DNA of 28,491 nt, taken from positions 1 to 28,491 of the forward strand of contig CAKSDJ010000017.1 in the NCBI GenBank assembly GCA_934445015.1, given 5' to 3'. The notes under the pieces were generated by a model. The model was not told where the DNA came from. It ran no database searches and saw only the letters and a list, made by a program, of their open reading frames with translations. Source of the DNA: an uncultured Eubacteriales bacterium. Lineage in GTDB: Bacteria; Bacillota; Clostridia; Oscillospirales; Acutalibacteraceae. This document shows positions 16,497-24,759 of this stretch, piece by piece. Both the position numbers and the translations under genes were made by a program. Numbering within the stretch: the stretch's first letter is position 1; each line of letters begins with the position of its first letter.

Positions 16497-16498
16497 AA

Positions 16499-18079
16499 TC
16501 AGGCAAGCGGAATTAAGAAACAACCCTCGCCGTAGGTCAAATCGGTTTTAAAACTGCCGTCGCTTTCAAGATTTACAATCTGCGGTGTGCCGTTAAAACC
16601 GTTTTTGCCGTACACGGCAACCCTTCTGCAACCTTTAAGTTTAAGATTGACCGAATTTGTTTTGCTGTGGTCTTCCGAATAGTTTACAAGCATAAATGCC
16701 TCGCCGTATTCCTTATTCTCAAATCTGGTTATAGCCAAATCTGCTGTAGCGGTTGCCGAAGCATAGTTTTTGCTTGATTCAAACACCGTTAAATCTTTCA
16801 TTTTAATAGAGTTAATATCATAATTTATGCTGAAATCATTTCCGGCTATGGCGGTAGAATCAACCCAATCGTAAGAGAGTATTACGTCGGCATAACTCTG
16901 TATTTCTTTGTGGATATCTTTAATATAGTAGTACAACTTGCTGGGCTTATTGTCTCGTGTTAATACGCAGTAGTTGTAATTGTACAAATCGCCGCCCGGC
17001 ACAGAGTAGCAATAATACTGTAATTTATCGGCACCGTATGCGAGTGCCATATTGACCTGAAAACGCATATCCGTCTCGGTCAGTTCATCGTTAAATTCGC
17101 ATCCGGCGCTTGACTGCAAAATAAACGTTTTTACCGCATTGTATTTCTTTGCCGCATTTGCAATAATGTCATAAGTTAAAAGCATATCCTGCCTGCGCGG
17201 ATAACCGCTTTTACCCTTTTGAGGATACGGATAATAGTCTACCGAAATATACGACTTATTAAACTTGCTCATTATATGTTCACCGTAATAATCAACAAGT
17301 TGATCATAGGTAACAAACTCATACGGTGTAGCGCCGGCATATTTTGGTGTAAGATTTACCACAAAATCGGCATTGGGATACGTGTTTTTAAAGTCGTTTA
17401 TAAACGTGCCGGCCGAGTAGAGATTCATACTGCTTTTTTTAGGTTCATCAACAATATGAATTCCGGTTATAATGTCTTTGTAGTCGCCGTAAATATCGTA
17501 CTGGCTGAACGGTGTGCCTGAATAATAATTTTTGTTGCCCGAAGAGCCGATCGCTATCCAATCGTTGTAACTGAGAATTGCTTTAAGACCGACTTTTCTG
17601 CATAATTCAAGTGATTTTTGAGTTCTGTTAGAACCGAGATAAAACTGGTTATCACTTGTTTGTGCACCGTTATGATTTATCATAGCAAGCGTTGTAAAGC
17701 CTGCGCCCTTATATGTTTTAAAGCTTTCTTCGCTTATTTCATACGGGGCCCAAAATCCCGAAATATCGAACTCTTTGTGCGAAAAATTCGGTAATTTATC
17801 CATAGCGGATATCGGGTAATCCTGCGTTGTTGACGCCGCAGGCGCAGAAGTGCCGCCCTGTGTACCCGACGTGCTTGTTTGCGGCTTTTTATTGCCCGAC
17901 GAAGCACCGCCGGAACTTGTTGCAGAATTGGACGAACCGTCTGTGGATTCGGTGGGGTTTATGGTAATTCTCGAATAAATATCGGACAAATCGGAACTTC
18001 CGTTTGATCTCATTCTTCTGCAAGCTGTTGCCGTAAGACACATCGCAAGCGCAAGTATTAAACAAAATAATTTTTTCAT
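16499..18079 (-). CDS. Glycosidase-like lipoprotein, tandem copy 1
   Basis: A 526-residue exported lipoprotein. The ATG at 18079 follows GGAG by six bases; a TTG four codons upstream overlaps that site and is unlikely. The signal ends at C20 (lipobox ATAC, with Ala where Leu or Val is usual), then CRRMRSNGSS and a Ser/Thr/Gly-rich linker to about residue 85. The main domain resembles a (beta/alpha)8 glycosidase of clan-A style: FWAPYEIS, TTLAMINHNG, GLKAILSYNDW, HIVDEP (a plausible acid/base Glu) and YISVDYYPYP. A C-terminal beta domain starts near 440 and ends GEGCFLIPLA. No family name can be given with certainty. It is 23 bases downstream of a close paralogue. Confidence 0.75.
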   Translation of the reverse strand: MKKLFCLILALAMCLTATACRRMRSNGSSDLSDIYSRITINPTESTDGSSNSATSSGGASSGNKKPQTSTSGTQGGTSAPAASTTQDYPISAMDKLPNFSHKEFDISGFWAPYEISEESFKTYKGAGFTTLAMINHNGAQTSDNQFYLGSNRTQKSLELCRKVGLKAILSYNDWIAIGSSGNKNYYSGTPFSQYDIYGDYKDIITGIHIVDEPKKSSMNLYSAGTFINDFKNTYPNADFVVNLTPKYAGATPYEFVTYDQLVDYYGEHIMSKFNKSYISVDYYPYPQKGKSGYPRRQDMLLTYDIIANAAKKYNAVKTFILQSSAGCEFNDELTETDMRFQVNMALAYGADKLQYYCYSVPGGDLYNYNYCVLTRDNKPSKLYYYIKDIHKEIQSYADVILSYDWVDSTAIAGNDFSINYDINSIKMKDLTVFESSKNYASATATADLAITRFENKEYGEAFMLVNYSEDHSKTNSVNLKLKGCRRVAVYGKNGFNGTPQIVNLESDGSFKTDLTYGEGCFLIPLA

Positions 18080-18102
18080 AATTAACTCCAAATAAATTCA
18101 GA

Positions 18103-19701
18103 TCAGACAAGCGGAATTATAAACGCACCCTCACCGTATTTAAGGTCAAGTTTAAGTTTTCCGTCTTTGTCAAGTTTTTCAATTTTGGGGGTCGAACTCC
18201 ACTTTGAGCCGCCGTAGACCGCAACATATCCGCAATCTTTAAATGTGGCAACAACGTTATTTATTTTTCCCCTGTAGGTAAAGTTTACAAACATATATGC
18301 TTCGCCGTGCTGCTTGCTTTCGAAACGGCTTATAACCAAATCGCGGCTTGCTGTGGCAGAAGCAAAATATTTTGCGTTTTGAAGTTTGCCGTATTCGCGG
18401 TCATCATAATACTTAAACGAGCCTACACGGTAAGTCTTTTCACTGAAGCTCGTAACGCCTATAGACTGATCCCAATCGTAAGACAAAATAACGTCCGCAA
18501 AACTTTGTATCTCTTTATGCAGCTTTTGCAGGTCATAATACACCTGGCTTGGTGTATCGTCCTGATTGAGTATGCAGTTGTCATACATATATGTATACTT
18601 GCCGTTTTCATACGATCTCGGCACGGAGTAGCAATAATACTGCAATTTATCGGCTCCGAACGCAAGAGCGGCATTTATCTCCCAACGCAAATCGTTTTCA
18701 TCAAGCGGCATTTCAAACTCGCCGCCGCCAACACTTGCCTGCAAAATAAAGCAGGGCTTTACACCGTATTTTTTTGCTGCTTCGGCAATGTACTCATAGT
18801 TCATCGCAAGCGTTTGGTCATCGCGGGTATTACCTTCATGAAACGGATATACATCTACCGAAACATAGGGATTTTTTGTCTGGCTCATATATAAATTTTC
18901 ATACATTTCCATCATTTCTTCATAAGAAGAAAATCCACGATCGGCATAAGCAGTGTAAGGTATAAGATTAACTATATAATCCGCATTTGGATAAACGTTT
19001 TTAAAGTCATCAATAAGCGTTTTTTGACTGTAAACCGGAAAATGATCTTTTTTATGCGGTTCATCAACAATGTGAATGCCTGTTATAATATCCTTATATT
19101 CGCCGTAAATATCGTACTGGCTGAAGGGTTTGTTTGAATAATAATTTTTGTTGCCCGAAGAAGAAATTGCTATCCAATCGTTGTAATTGAGAATTGCCTT
19201 AAGTCCTACTTTTTTACAGCCCTCAAGCGCTTTAAGAGTGCGATTAGAGCCAAGATAAAATTGCTCATCGCTTGTACGCTCACCCGAATGATTTATCATA
19301 GCAAGTGTTGTAAAACCGACGTCTTTATAAAGTTTAAGACCCGCTTCGCTTATATCATACGGAGCCCAGAAACCCGACAAGTCAAATTGCTTTTTTGAAA
19401 ACGACGGCAATTTGCCCTGTGAATATGCAGCGTCGCCATCACCCGAAGACGAGTGATTTTGCGAACCCGATGTATGCGATGAACTTGTTTTATCATTACT
19501 GCCTTTTGAACCCTTACTGCCGCCTGTTGACGCTGCAGTGCCGCCGTTATCCTCAATTATTTCAACTTCGCCCATAATAACCTGTGAATCCGAATCCGAA
19601 AGATAAGAACTTCCGTTTGATCTCAGTCTTCGGCAAGCGGTCACCGTAAAGCACATTGCAAACGCAAGTAACAGGCAAACAGATTTTTTAAAAGTTTTCA
19701 T
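18103..19701 (-). CDS. Glycosidase-like lipoprotein, tandem copy 2
   Basis: A 532-residue paralogue of the next gene downstream, with the same architecture: signal peptide, lipobox VTAC, the shared CRRLRSNGSS, a low-complexity Ser/Gly linker, a (beta/alpha)8-like domain and a C-terminal beta domain ending GEGAFIIPLV. The central part is very close to copy 1 (for example SGNKNYYS, FSQYDIYG, YKDIITGIHIVDEP), while linkers and C-terminal loops differ. It probably acts on a carbohydrate at the cell surface; the substrate is unknown. GAGGTT precedes the ATG. It starts 39 bases after the nptA-like gene with no terminator, so it may be in the glyS-nptA transcript. Confidence 0.75.
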   Translation of the reverse strand: MKTFKKSVCLLLAFAMCFTVTACRRLRSNGSSYLSDSDSQVIMGEVEIIEDNGGTAASTGGSKGSKGSNDKTSSSHTSGSQNHSSSGDGDAAYSQGKLPSFSKKQFDLSGFWAPYDISEAGLKLYKDVGFTTLAMINHSGERTSDEQFYLGSNRTLKALEGCKKVGLKAILNYNDWIAISSSGNKNYYSNKPFSQYDIYGEYKDIITGIHIVDEPHKKDHFPVYSQKTLIDDFKNVYPNADYIVNLIPYTAYADRGFSSYEEMMEMYENLYMSQTKNPYVSVDVYPFHEGNTRDDQTLAMNYEYIAEAAKKYGVKPCFILQASVGGGEFEMPLDENDLRWEINAALAFGADKLQYYCYSVPRSYENGKYTYMYDNCILNQDDTPSQVYYDLQKLHKEIQSFADVILSYDWDQSIGVTSFSEKTYRVGSFKYYDDREYGKLQNAKYFASATASRDLVISRFESKQHGEAYMFVNFTYRGKINNVVATFKDCGYVAVYGGSKWSSTPKIEKLDKDGKLKLDLKYGEGAFIIPLV

Positions 19702-19745
19702 AGTAACCTCGCAAAGTTTTATTTTTATAAGATAAAATGGTTACT
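19702..19745. repeat. Inverted repeat spanning the nptA stop and the lipoprotein ribosome site
   Basis: AGTAACC (19702-19708) and GGTTACT (19739-19745) are exact inverted copies 30 bases apart. On the minus-strand RNA one arm covers the nptA stop codon and the other the GAGGTT ribosome site of lipoprotein copy 2. Pairing could mask that site. Seven base pairs with a long loop is weak. Confidence 0.3.
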
Positions 19746-21504
19746 GTAATTTGTCTAACGAATATTTTTTCTCATACTCGTTATACTCTTTAGCGAAATT
19801 GCCTATTGCGGCATCTCTTACCTTTTTTAAATATTTATGCGTATCAAGTTTATCCGAATCCTGTTTTATGGTATATACCGCTATGTTTGAGCAGTGATCC
19901 GAAACTCTTTCAATATTGGTAAGAAGATCCGAAAATACAAATCCGAGTTGAATGGTACATTCGCCTTTTTGCAGGCGGTCAACGTGCCTTGATTTAAGTT
20001 CGTCTTTAAGTTTATCTATTACCTGTTCAATAGGTTCGACCTTTGATGCCATATCAAAATCATCGTTTTCAAATGAACCAATTGTAATTTCTATAATTTC
20101 TTTTAAAGCGCTTATCATAACATTCAGTTCATGTTTTGCACTTTCTGAAAAGACAATATTTTTTTCTTTTATTTCAAGTGAAGTTTTGCTTATATTGAGC
20201 GCGTGGTCGCTTATGCGTTCCAAATCGCCGAGAGAGTGCAGCATTCGCGATACAGCGTGCGAATCCTCTTCAGAAAGGTTATTGCTGCTGAGCCGCACCA
20301 GATACGTGCCTAATTTGTCCTCGTATTTATCGGTGATATTTTCGGTAGTTTTTACAAACTCGGCTTTTTGCGCGTCATAATTACCTATAAGTTCAAGCGA
20401 GGTCATAATCGCCTCTTTTGTATAATCCGCCATTTCGTTTACAAGACGGCGGCACTCGCTTATCGCAAGCGGTGTATTGTTGAATATACGCTCGTCCAAA
20501 AATGCGGTATGCCTTTTCTCATCTGTATTCGGAATAACAAATGTGCAGAATTTAATAATCAACTTCTTTATAGGGAAGAAAATGACCGTAGCAACAATAT
20601 TAAACATAGTGTGAATGATTGCTATGTCAACCATATTTGCGTATGTGCTCAAAAATGTAACGCCGCACGCTTTTACAACGTATAAAACAATCATACATAT
20701 AAGCGAGCCGAATACGTTTACAAAAAAGTGCATTACAACTACGCGTTTTGCATTTTTGTTTGTGCCTATACTTGAAATAAGCGCGGTCATACAGGTACCT
20801 ATATTTGCACCGAGCACAAGCGGTATTGCCATTTGCCACGTTATGCAGCCTGAAAGCGCCAATGCCTGAACCACGCCTATTGTAGCGGCTGACGACTGTA
20901 TTATACCAGTAAATACGGTAGATACAAGTAATGCTATGATAGGACTTGTAAGACTTGCCAAAAATTTGTCAAATCCGGGCAGTGTACGCACAGCAACCAT
21001 AGAATCGCTCATAAGTTCCATACCGTACATAAGCACCGCGAAGCCTATAAATATTATTCCGAGGTCGCGTTTTTTGTCGCTTTTTGACACCATTCTGAGC
21101 ACTATGCCCACAAACGCAAGAATAGGCGCAAAAGTCATAGGCTGAAGCAAAGTTATAAAGAAATTGCCGTCGCCTATTCCGGTAAGGCTGAGTATCCAGG
21201 CGGTAAGCGTAGTGCCTACATTGGAACCCATAATCATACCGAATGTATTGCCGAACTCTACTATGCCTGAGTTTACAAGACCCACAAGCATAACCGTCAT
21301 AGCAGACGACGACTGGATTGCAACGGTTATTCCGGCGCCTAAAAAGAAACCGAAAAGGTCGTTTGAGGTTACCTTTTTCATAGTTCGCTCAAGGCCGCCG
21401 CCTGCCATCTGTTCAAGTCCGGATGACATTGTGCTCATTCCGTACAAAAAGAACGCGAGGCCGCCTACAAGCATAGCAAACATAGTTAAAATCTGTGTCT
21501 CCAT
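19741..21504 (-). CDS. Na/Pi cotransporter family protein with PhoU-like tail
   Basis: A 587-residue membrane protein of the NptA/YjbB type. Two repeats carry the QSSSAMT (64-70) and QSSAATIG signatures, each followed by glycine-rich helices (GSNVGTT, GANIGTC) typical of PF02690. Residues from about 350 are soluble and helical with PhoU-like repeats (LERISDHALNIS and IERVSDHCSNIA). It moves phosphate with sodium in characterised relatives; bacterial YjbB has been linked to phosphate export. It starts 14 bases after glyS with GGGGGAT, so it is co-transcribed with it. Confidence 0.9.
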   Translation of the reverse strand: METQILTMFAMLVGGLAFFLYGMSTMSSGLEQMAGGGLERTMKKVTSNDLFGFFLGAGITVAIQSSSAMTVMLVGLVNSGIVEFGNTFGMIMGSNVGTTLTAWILSLTGIGDGNFFITLLQPMTFAPILAFVGIVLRMVSKSDKKRDLGIIFIGFAVLMYGMELMSDSMVAVRTLPGFDKFLASLTSPIIALLVSTVFTGIIQSSAATIGVVQALALSGCITWQMAIPLVLGANIGTCMTALISSIGTNKNAKRVVVMHFFVNVFGSLICMIVLYVVKACGVTFLSTYANMVDIAIIHTMFNIVATVIFFPIKKLIIKFCTFVIPNTDEKRHTAFLDERIFNNTPLAISECRRLVNEMADYTKEAIMTSLELIGNYDAQKAEFVKTTENITDKYEDKLGTYLVRLSSNNLSEEDSHAVSRMLHSLGDLERISDHALNISKTSLEIKEKNIVFSESAKHELNVMISALKEIIEITIGSFENDDFDMASKVEPIEQVIDKLKDELKSRHVDRLQKGECTIQLGFVFSDLLTNIERVSDHCSNIAVYTIKQDSDKLDTHKYLKKVRDAAIGNFAKEYNEYEKKYSLDKLQ

Positions 21505-21518
21505 ATTATCCCCCGGGA

Positions 21519-22910
21519 TTAAAATTTAATTTTATCCGCAATATAATCCTTCAATTCGCTTACAGGTATACGAACCTGCTCCATACTGTCGCGTTCGCGA
21601 ACAGTTACGCAACCGTCTTCTTCGCTCTCAAAATCATAGGTAATGCAAAACGGAGTACCTATTTCATCCTCACGGCGATAGCGTTTACCTATTGAGCCGG
21701 TGTCATCAAAATCAACCATAAACTCTTTTGCCAGATCGTTTTTGATTGCCATTGCCTTATCAGAAAGTTTTTTAGAAAGCGGAAGCACCGCCGCCTTAAA
21801 CGGTGCAAGAGCTGGATGCAGGCGAAGTATTACGCGTTTATCGCCTTTATCGTCAACCTCCTCGTCATAAGCGTTGCAAAGAAACGCAAGCGTTACGCGG
21901 TCGGCACCCAACGAGGGCTCAATTACGTAAGGCACATATTTTTCATTTGTTTCGGGGTCAAAGTAATCCATAGACTCGCCGGAGTGCTCCGCATGCTGAG
22001 TCAGGTCATAATCCGTGCGGTCGGCAACACCCCAAAGTTCACCCCAACCGAACGGAAACAAAAATTCAAAGTCGGTAGTCGCTTTTGAATAGAAACAAAG
22101 TTCATCTTTATCGTGATCGCGAAGCCGAAGCGCTTTTTCATCCATGCCGAGGTTGAGCAGCCAGTCACGGCAAAAACCACGCCAATAGTCGAACCACTCT
22201 AAGTCAGTGCCGGGTTTGCAGAAAAATTCAAGTTCCATCTGTTCGAACTCACGTATTCTGAATATAAAGTTACCGGGGGTGATCTCATTTCGGAAGGACT
22301 TACCTATCTGACCTACGCCGAAAGGCAGTTTGCGGCGTGTTGTGCGCTGAATGTTTTTAAAGTTTACAAATATACCCTGTGCGGTTTCCGGACGTAGGTA
22401 AAGTGTTGAAGAACTGTCCTCGGTAACGCCCTGAAACGTTTTAAACATAAGGTTGAATTTGCGTATGTCGGTAAAATCGTGTGAACCGCAGGACGGGCAG
22501 GCAATTTTATGCTCGTGTATATAATCCATCATTTCTGCATCGGTCATGGCCGCCGGATTATCGGATAAATTATTTTCGGCAACGTAATCCTCTATAAGTT
22601 TATCGGCACGGTGACGGGTTTTGCACTGGCGACAATCCATAAGAGGATCCGAAAAACCGCCCAGATGACCCGACGCCACCCACGTTTCGGGGTTCATAAT
22701 TATAGCGCTGTCAAGTCCGACATTGTACTGATTTTCCTGAACAAATTTTTTCCACCAGGCGCGTTTAATGTTATTTTTCAGTTCAACGCCCAGCGGACCG
22801 TAATCCCAAGCATTTGCAAGACCGCCGTAAATTTCACTGCCGGGGTAAACAAATCCTCTGCCTTTTGCAAGGTTTACTATCATATCCATAGTCTTTTGTG
22901 CATTATCCAT
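21519..22910 (-). CDS. glyS: Glycyl-tRNA synthetase, alpha2 type
   Basis: A 463-residue class II synthetase of the eukaryote/archaea-like homodimeric type, not the alpha2beta2 glyQ/glyS form. Signatures include GRGFVYPGSEIYGGLANAWDY at the N-terminus (numbering from the ATG at 22910), motif 2 FRNEITPGNFIFRIREFEQ, LRPETAQGIFVNF and a C-terminal anticodon domain. Two CxxC pairs (CRQCKTRH and CPSCGSHD) may bind zinc. The ATG at 22910 follows GGAGG by nine bases; the 11 codons upstream in frame are not translated on this reading. Unlike thrS in this window, the leader is about 30 bases and has no T-box. Confidence 0.93.
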   Translation of the reverse strand: MDNAQKTMDMIVNLAKGRGFVYPGSEIYGGLANAWDYGPLGVELKNNIKRAWWKKFVQENQYNVGLDSAIIMNPETWVASGHLGGFSDPLMDCRQCKTRHRADKLIEDYVAENNLSDNPAAMTDAEMMDYIHEHKIACPSCGSHDFTDIRKFNLMFKTFQGVTEDSSSTLYLRPETAQGIFVNFKNIQRTTRRKLPFGVGQIGKSFRNEITPGNFIFRIREFEQMELEFFCKPGTDLEWFDYWRGFCRDWLLNLGMDEKALRLRDHDKDELCFYSKATTDFEFLFPFGWGELWGVADRTDYDLTQHAEHSGESMDYFDPETNEKYVPYVIEPSLGADRVTLAFLCNAYDEEVDDKGDKRVILRLHPALAPFKAAVLPLSKKLSDKAMAIKNDLAKEFMVDFDDTGSIGKRYRREDEIGTPFCITYDFESEEDGCVTVRERDSMEQVRIPVSELKDYIADKIKF

Positions 22911-22946
22911 TTTTTGCATCCTCCAAATGCTATTCTTACACATATA

Positions 22947-22975
22947 ATACTAATAAAAATAACAGCAAATGTCAA
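22947..22975 (-). promoter_or_regulatory. Probable glyS operon promoter
   Basis: On the minus strand a perfect TTGACA (22970-22975) is followed after 17 bases by TAGTAT (22947-22952). An alternative -10, TATTAT (22944-22949), would need a 20-base spacer. The -35 is convincing, the -10 less so. Confidence 0.55.
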
Positions 22976-23027
22976 CTGTTAAAAAGTATAAATTTTTTAG
23001 ACTCCCGTTTTTAACACTTTAATATTC

Positions 23028-23056
23028 TTGACATATTTATACGTATGGTTTATACT
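23028..23056 (+). promoter_or_regulatory. Promoter of the small-gene pair
   Basis: TTGACA (23028-23033), a 17-base spacer and TATACT (23051-23056). The start site would be near 23063, followed by GGAGG at 23075-23079 and the ATG at 23089. It is divergent from the glyS promoter. Confidence 0.8.
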
Positions 23057-23088
23057 TTAAATAAGCAAATAATCGGAGGTATGTTTAT

Positions 23089-23346
23089 ATGGATTTTGAA
23101 AAAATTCAACTTCATAATGTAGATCTTGAAGACCTTATAAAGGTAATTGACAAATGTTCAGGCGATGTTTACCTTGAAACAAAAGAGGGTGACTCGCTCA
23201 ATCTTAAATCTCGGCTGTGCCAGATGTTGGGTCTCAGCACAATACTTTCAAGCACAGAAATAGGCGAAGCGTGGGTACGCTGCACAAATAAAAACGATGA
23301 GTCAATGATCTTCCGTTTCAATTTGTACGGCGAGATGCCTAACTAA
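23089..23346 (+). CDS. Small conserved-looking protein of unknown function
   Basis: An 85-residue acidic, soluble protein without membrane segments. The core LIKVIDKCSGDVYLETKEGD followed by LNLKSRLCQMLGLS recalls a family of short clostridial proteins that databases sometimes label polya polymerase without support. The similarity is from memory. It has a strong promoter and GGAGG, and lies 17 bases before another small gene with which it is co-transcribed. No function can be given. Confidence 0.75.
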   Translation: MDFEKIQLHNVDLEDLIKVIDKCSGDVYLETKEGDSLNLKSRLCQMLGLSTILSSTEIGEAWVRCTNKNDESMIFRFNLYGEMPN

Positions 23347-23363
23347 CTTTCGGGAGATATAAT

Positions 23364-23648
23364 ATGTCAGAAACAAACTTTTTAACCTACAAAGGTAAAC
23401 CGCTTGTACGTAAAGGCAAAGAAATTTACTACGGCGATATGAGCGAAAAATACGTTGTAAGATTTGAAATACTTTCATATAAAAAAGACGGTAAACTTGA
23501 TATAGCCGATAAGGTTTCGGTTCAGTTGCTTGACAGCAACACCGACAAAAACTTGAAAGATCGCATTATAAAAGACAGCACAAAAGATAATTTGTTTTCT
23601 GCTTTGGATCTCGGTTTTACCTGGCTTGAAAGAAATCTCAAAGGTTGA
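23364..23648 (+). CDS. Small lysine-rich conserved-looking protein
   Basis: A 94-residue soluble protein beginning MSETNFLTYKGKPLVRKGKE, with a predicted beta-rich N-terminal half (KEIYYGDMSEKYVVRFEILSY) and a helical end (NLFSALDLGFTWLERNLKG). I recall similar short proteins in Clostridia, but no function. GGGAG precedes the ATG. It is second in a two-gene unit that ends at tandem hairpins. Confidence 0.75.
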   Translation: MSETNFLTYKGKPLVRKGKEIYYGDMSEKYVVRFEILSYKKDGKLDIADKVSVQLLDSNTDKNLKDRIIKDSTKDNLFSALDLGFTWLERNLKG

Positions 23649-23655
23649 ATTTTAT

Positions 23656-23690
23656 TACCCAAGTGTGTAATATACTTGGGTATTATTTTA
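23656..23690 (+). terminator. Terminator of the small-gene pair (first hairpin)
   Basis: A 9-bp stem (23656-23664 with 23674-23682) with a 9-base loop is followed by a T-rich run. It begins seven bases after the stop of the second small gene. Confidence 0.75.
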
Positions 23691-23723
23691 TAATGTGCCG
23701 TTTTACCGTGTTTTTTTAGGTTT

Positions 23724-23758
23724 AAATCACATTTTTGTCAAAAAAATGTGATTTTTTT
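23724..23758 (+). terminator. Second hairpin, tandem terminator
   Basis: A 13-bp perfect but AT-rich stem (23724-23736 with 23742-23754) with a 5-base loop runs into more T. It lies about 40 bases after the first hairpin and may insulate the hydrogenase operon. The rest of the gap to 23877 is AT-rich. A TATAAT at 23828-23833 has no good -35 partner. Confidence 0.6.
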
Positions 23759-23877
23759 AACAAAACCCCTTTTCAAAATCAAATTTTTATGATATTATCA
23801 AATAATACAATTCCTGTTATCTTTATTTATAATAGGTCGGTTGTGTTTGTAATATTCTTTAAGGAGGATACTTTATA

Positions 23878-24375
23878 ATGAAAAAAAAGTTAAGCAAACT
23901 TCCGTTTAAAGGAACTGCCGAACAAGAAGCACAGTTAAAAGCCGTTATAGCCGAGAACTGCCACGATCAGAGCAACGTTATGGTTGTAATGCAGAAGGCG
24001 CAGGACATATACGGTTACTTGCCGCTTGAAGTTCAGGAGATGATTGCAGAGGGTATGGGCGTATCACTTGAAAAAGTATACGGTGTTGCCACATTCTACG
24101 CGCAGTTCTCGCTCTCGCCAAAAGGCAAATATAACATTTCAGTATGTCTTGGTACAGCCTGCTATGTTGTAGGCTCGGGCAACGTGTTTGACCGCATAAG
24201 CAAAAAATTGGGCATAGGCGCGGATGAATGCACACCCGACGGCAAGTTCTCGCTCACGGCATGCCGCTGCATAGGTGCGTGCGGTCTGGCTCCGGTACTT
24301 ACTGTAAACGATGAAGTTTACGGACGCCTTACCGTTGACGATGTGGATGAAATACTTGCAAAGTATGCCGACTGA
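23878..24375 (+). CDS. hydC: NuoE-like [2Fe-2S] subunit of the NAD-linked hydrogenase
   Basis: A 165-residue thioredoxin-like ferredoxin of the complex I 24-kDa family. Cluster ligands are C90 and C95 (CLGTAC) and C131 and C135 (CIGAC). In multimeric [FeFe]-hydrogenases this subunit sits next to the NuoF-like subunit in the electron path between NADH and HydA. AAGGAGG lies eight bases before the ATG. It is the first gene of the operon. A 51-base gap separates it from the DRTGG gene. Confidence 0.92.
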   Translation: MKKKLSKLPFKGTAEQEAQLKAVIAENCHDQSNVMVVMQKAQDIYGYLPLEVQEMIAEGMGVSLEKVYGVATFYAQFSLSPKGKYNISVCLGTACYVVGSGNVFDRISKKLGIGADECTPDGKFSLTACRCIGACGLAPVLTVNDEVYGRLTVDDVDEILAKYAD

Positions 24376-24426
24376 TAAAATTTTTGCACTGTTATATGTT
24401 ATGTAATAAATACGGGGTGATACGGT

Positions 24427-24759
24427 TTGACGGTTGAACAGTTATCCGAGTACGGGCAGTTTAACATTTTATCAATGCCGCGTCCCGACCGTGAGATAAA
24501 CGGTGCGTATACAGGTGATATTTTAAGTCTTGCTATGAGCAAATTAAAACCTGACAACGTGTGGTTAACCGCTTTATGCAACATAAATGTTGTTGCCGTG
24601 GCATTTAACGCCGATGTCGCCTGCGTTATTCTTGTTGAAAACGGTGCGCTTGACGCCGATGCGAAAACTGCGGCGAACCGAAACGGCGTAAATGTTTTAT
24701 CCGCAAAACCGGGCGCGTTTGACACGTCGGTTTTAATAGCAAAAACAGGTGCTTTATGA
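24427..24759 (+). CDS. DRTGG-domain protein in the hydrogenase operon
   Basis: A 110-residue soluble protein with the pattern of a stand-alone DRTGG domain (PF07085): DREINGAYTGDILSLAMSKL at the N-terminus, a central alternating core (NVVAVAFNADVACVILVENG) and NRNGVNVLSAKPGAFDTSVLI at the end. DRTGG domains occur with CBS domains and phosphotransacetylases and are thought to be regulatory. The start is TTG at 24427 with GGGGTGAT just upstream. It overlaps the ATPase gene by four bases (ATGA). Such genes are, from memory, recurrent in clostridial hydrogenase clusters. Confidence 0.75.
   Translation: MTVEQLSEYGQFNILSMPRPDREINGAYTGDILSLAMSKLKPDNVWLTALCNINVVAVAFNADVACVILVENGALDADAKTAANRNGVNVLSAKPGAFDTSVLIAKTGAL

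Noticed and set aside
18307..18894. 195-codon plus-strand frame rich in hydrophobic residues
   Set aside because: It is antisense to lipoprotein copy 2, lacks a ribosome site and mirrors the coding strand's composition.
22911..23027. Possible T-box or other riboswitch ahead of glyS
   Set aside because: No T-box consensus, specifier motif or terminator exists; the likely leader is only about 30 bases.
23805..23833. Promoter for the hydrogenase operon
   Set aside because: A perfect TATAAT at 23828 has no TTGACA-like partner at 16-18 bases, so I did not list it as a feature.
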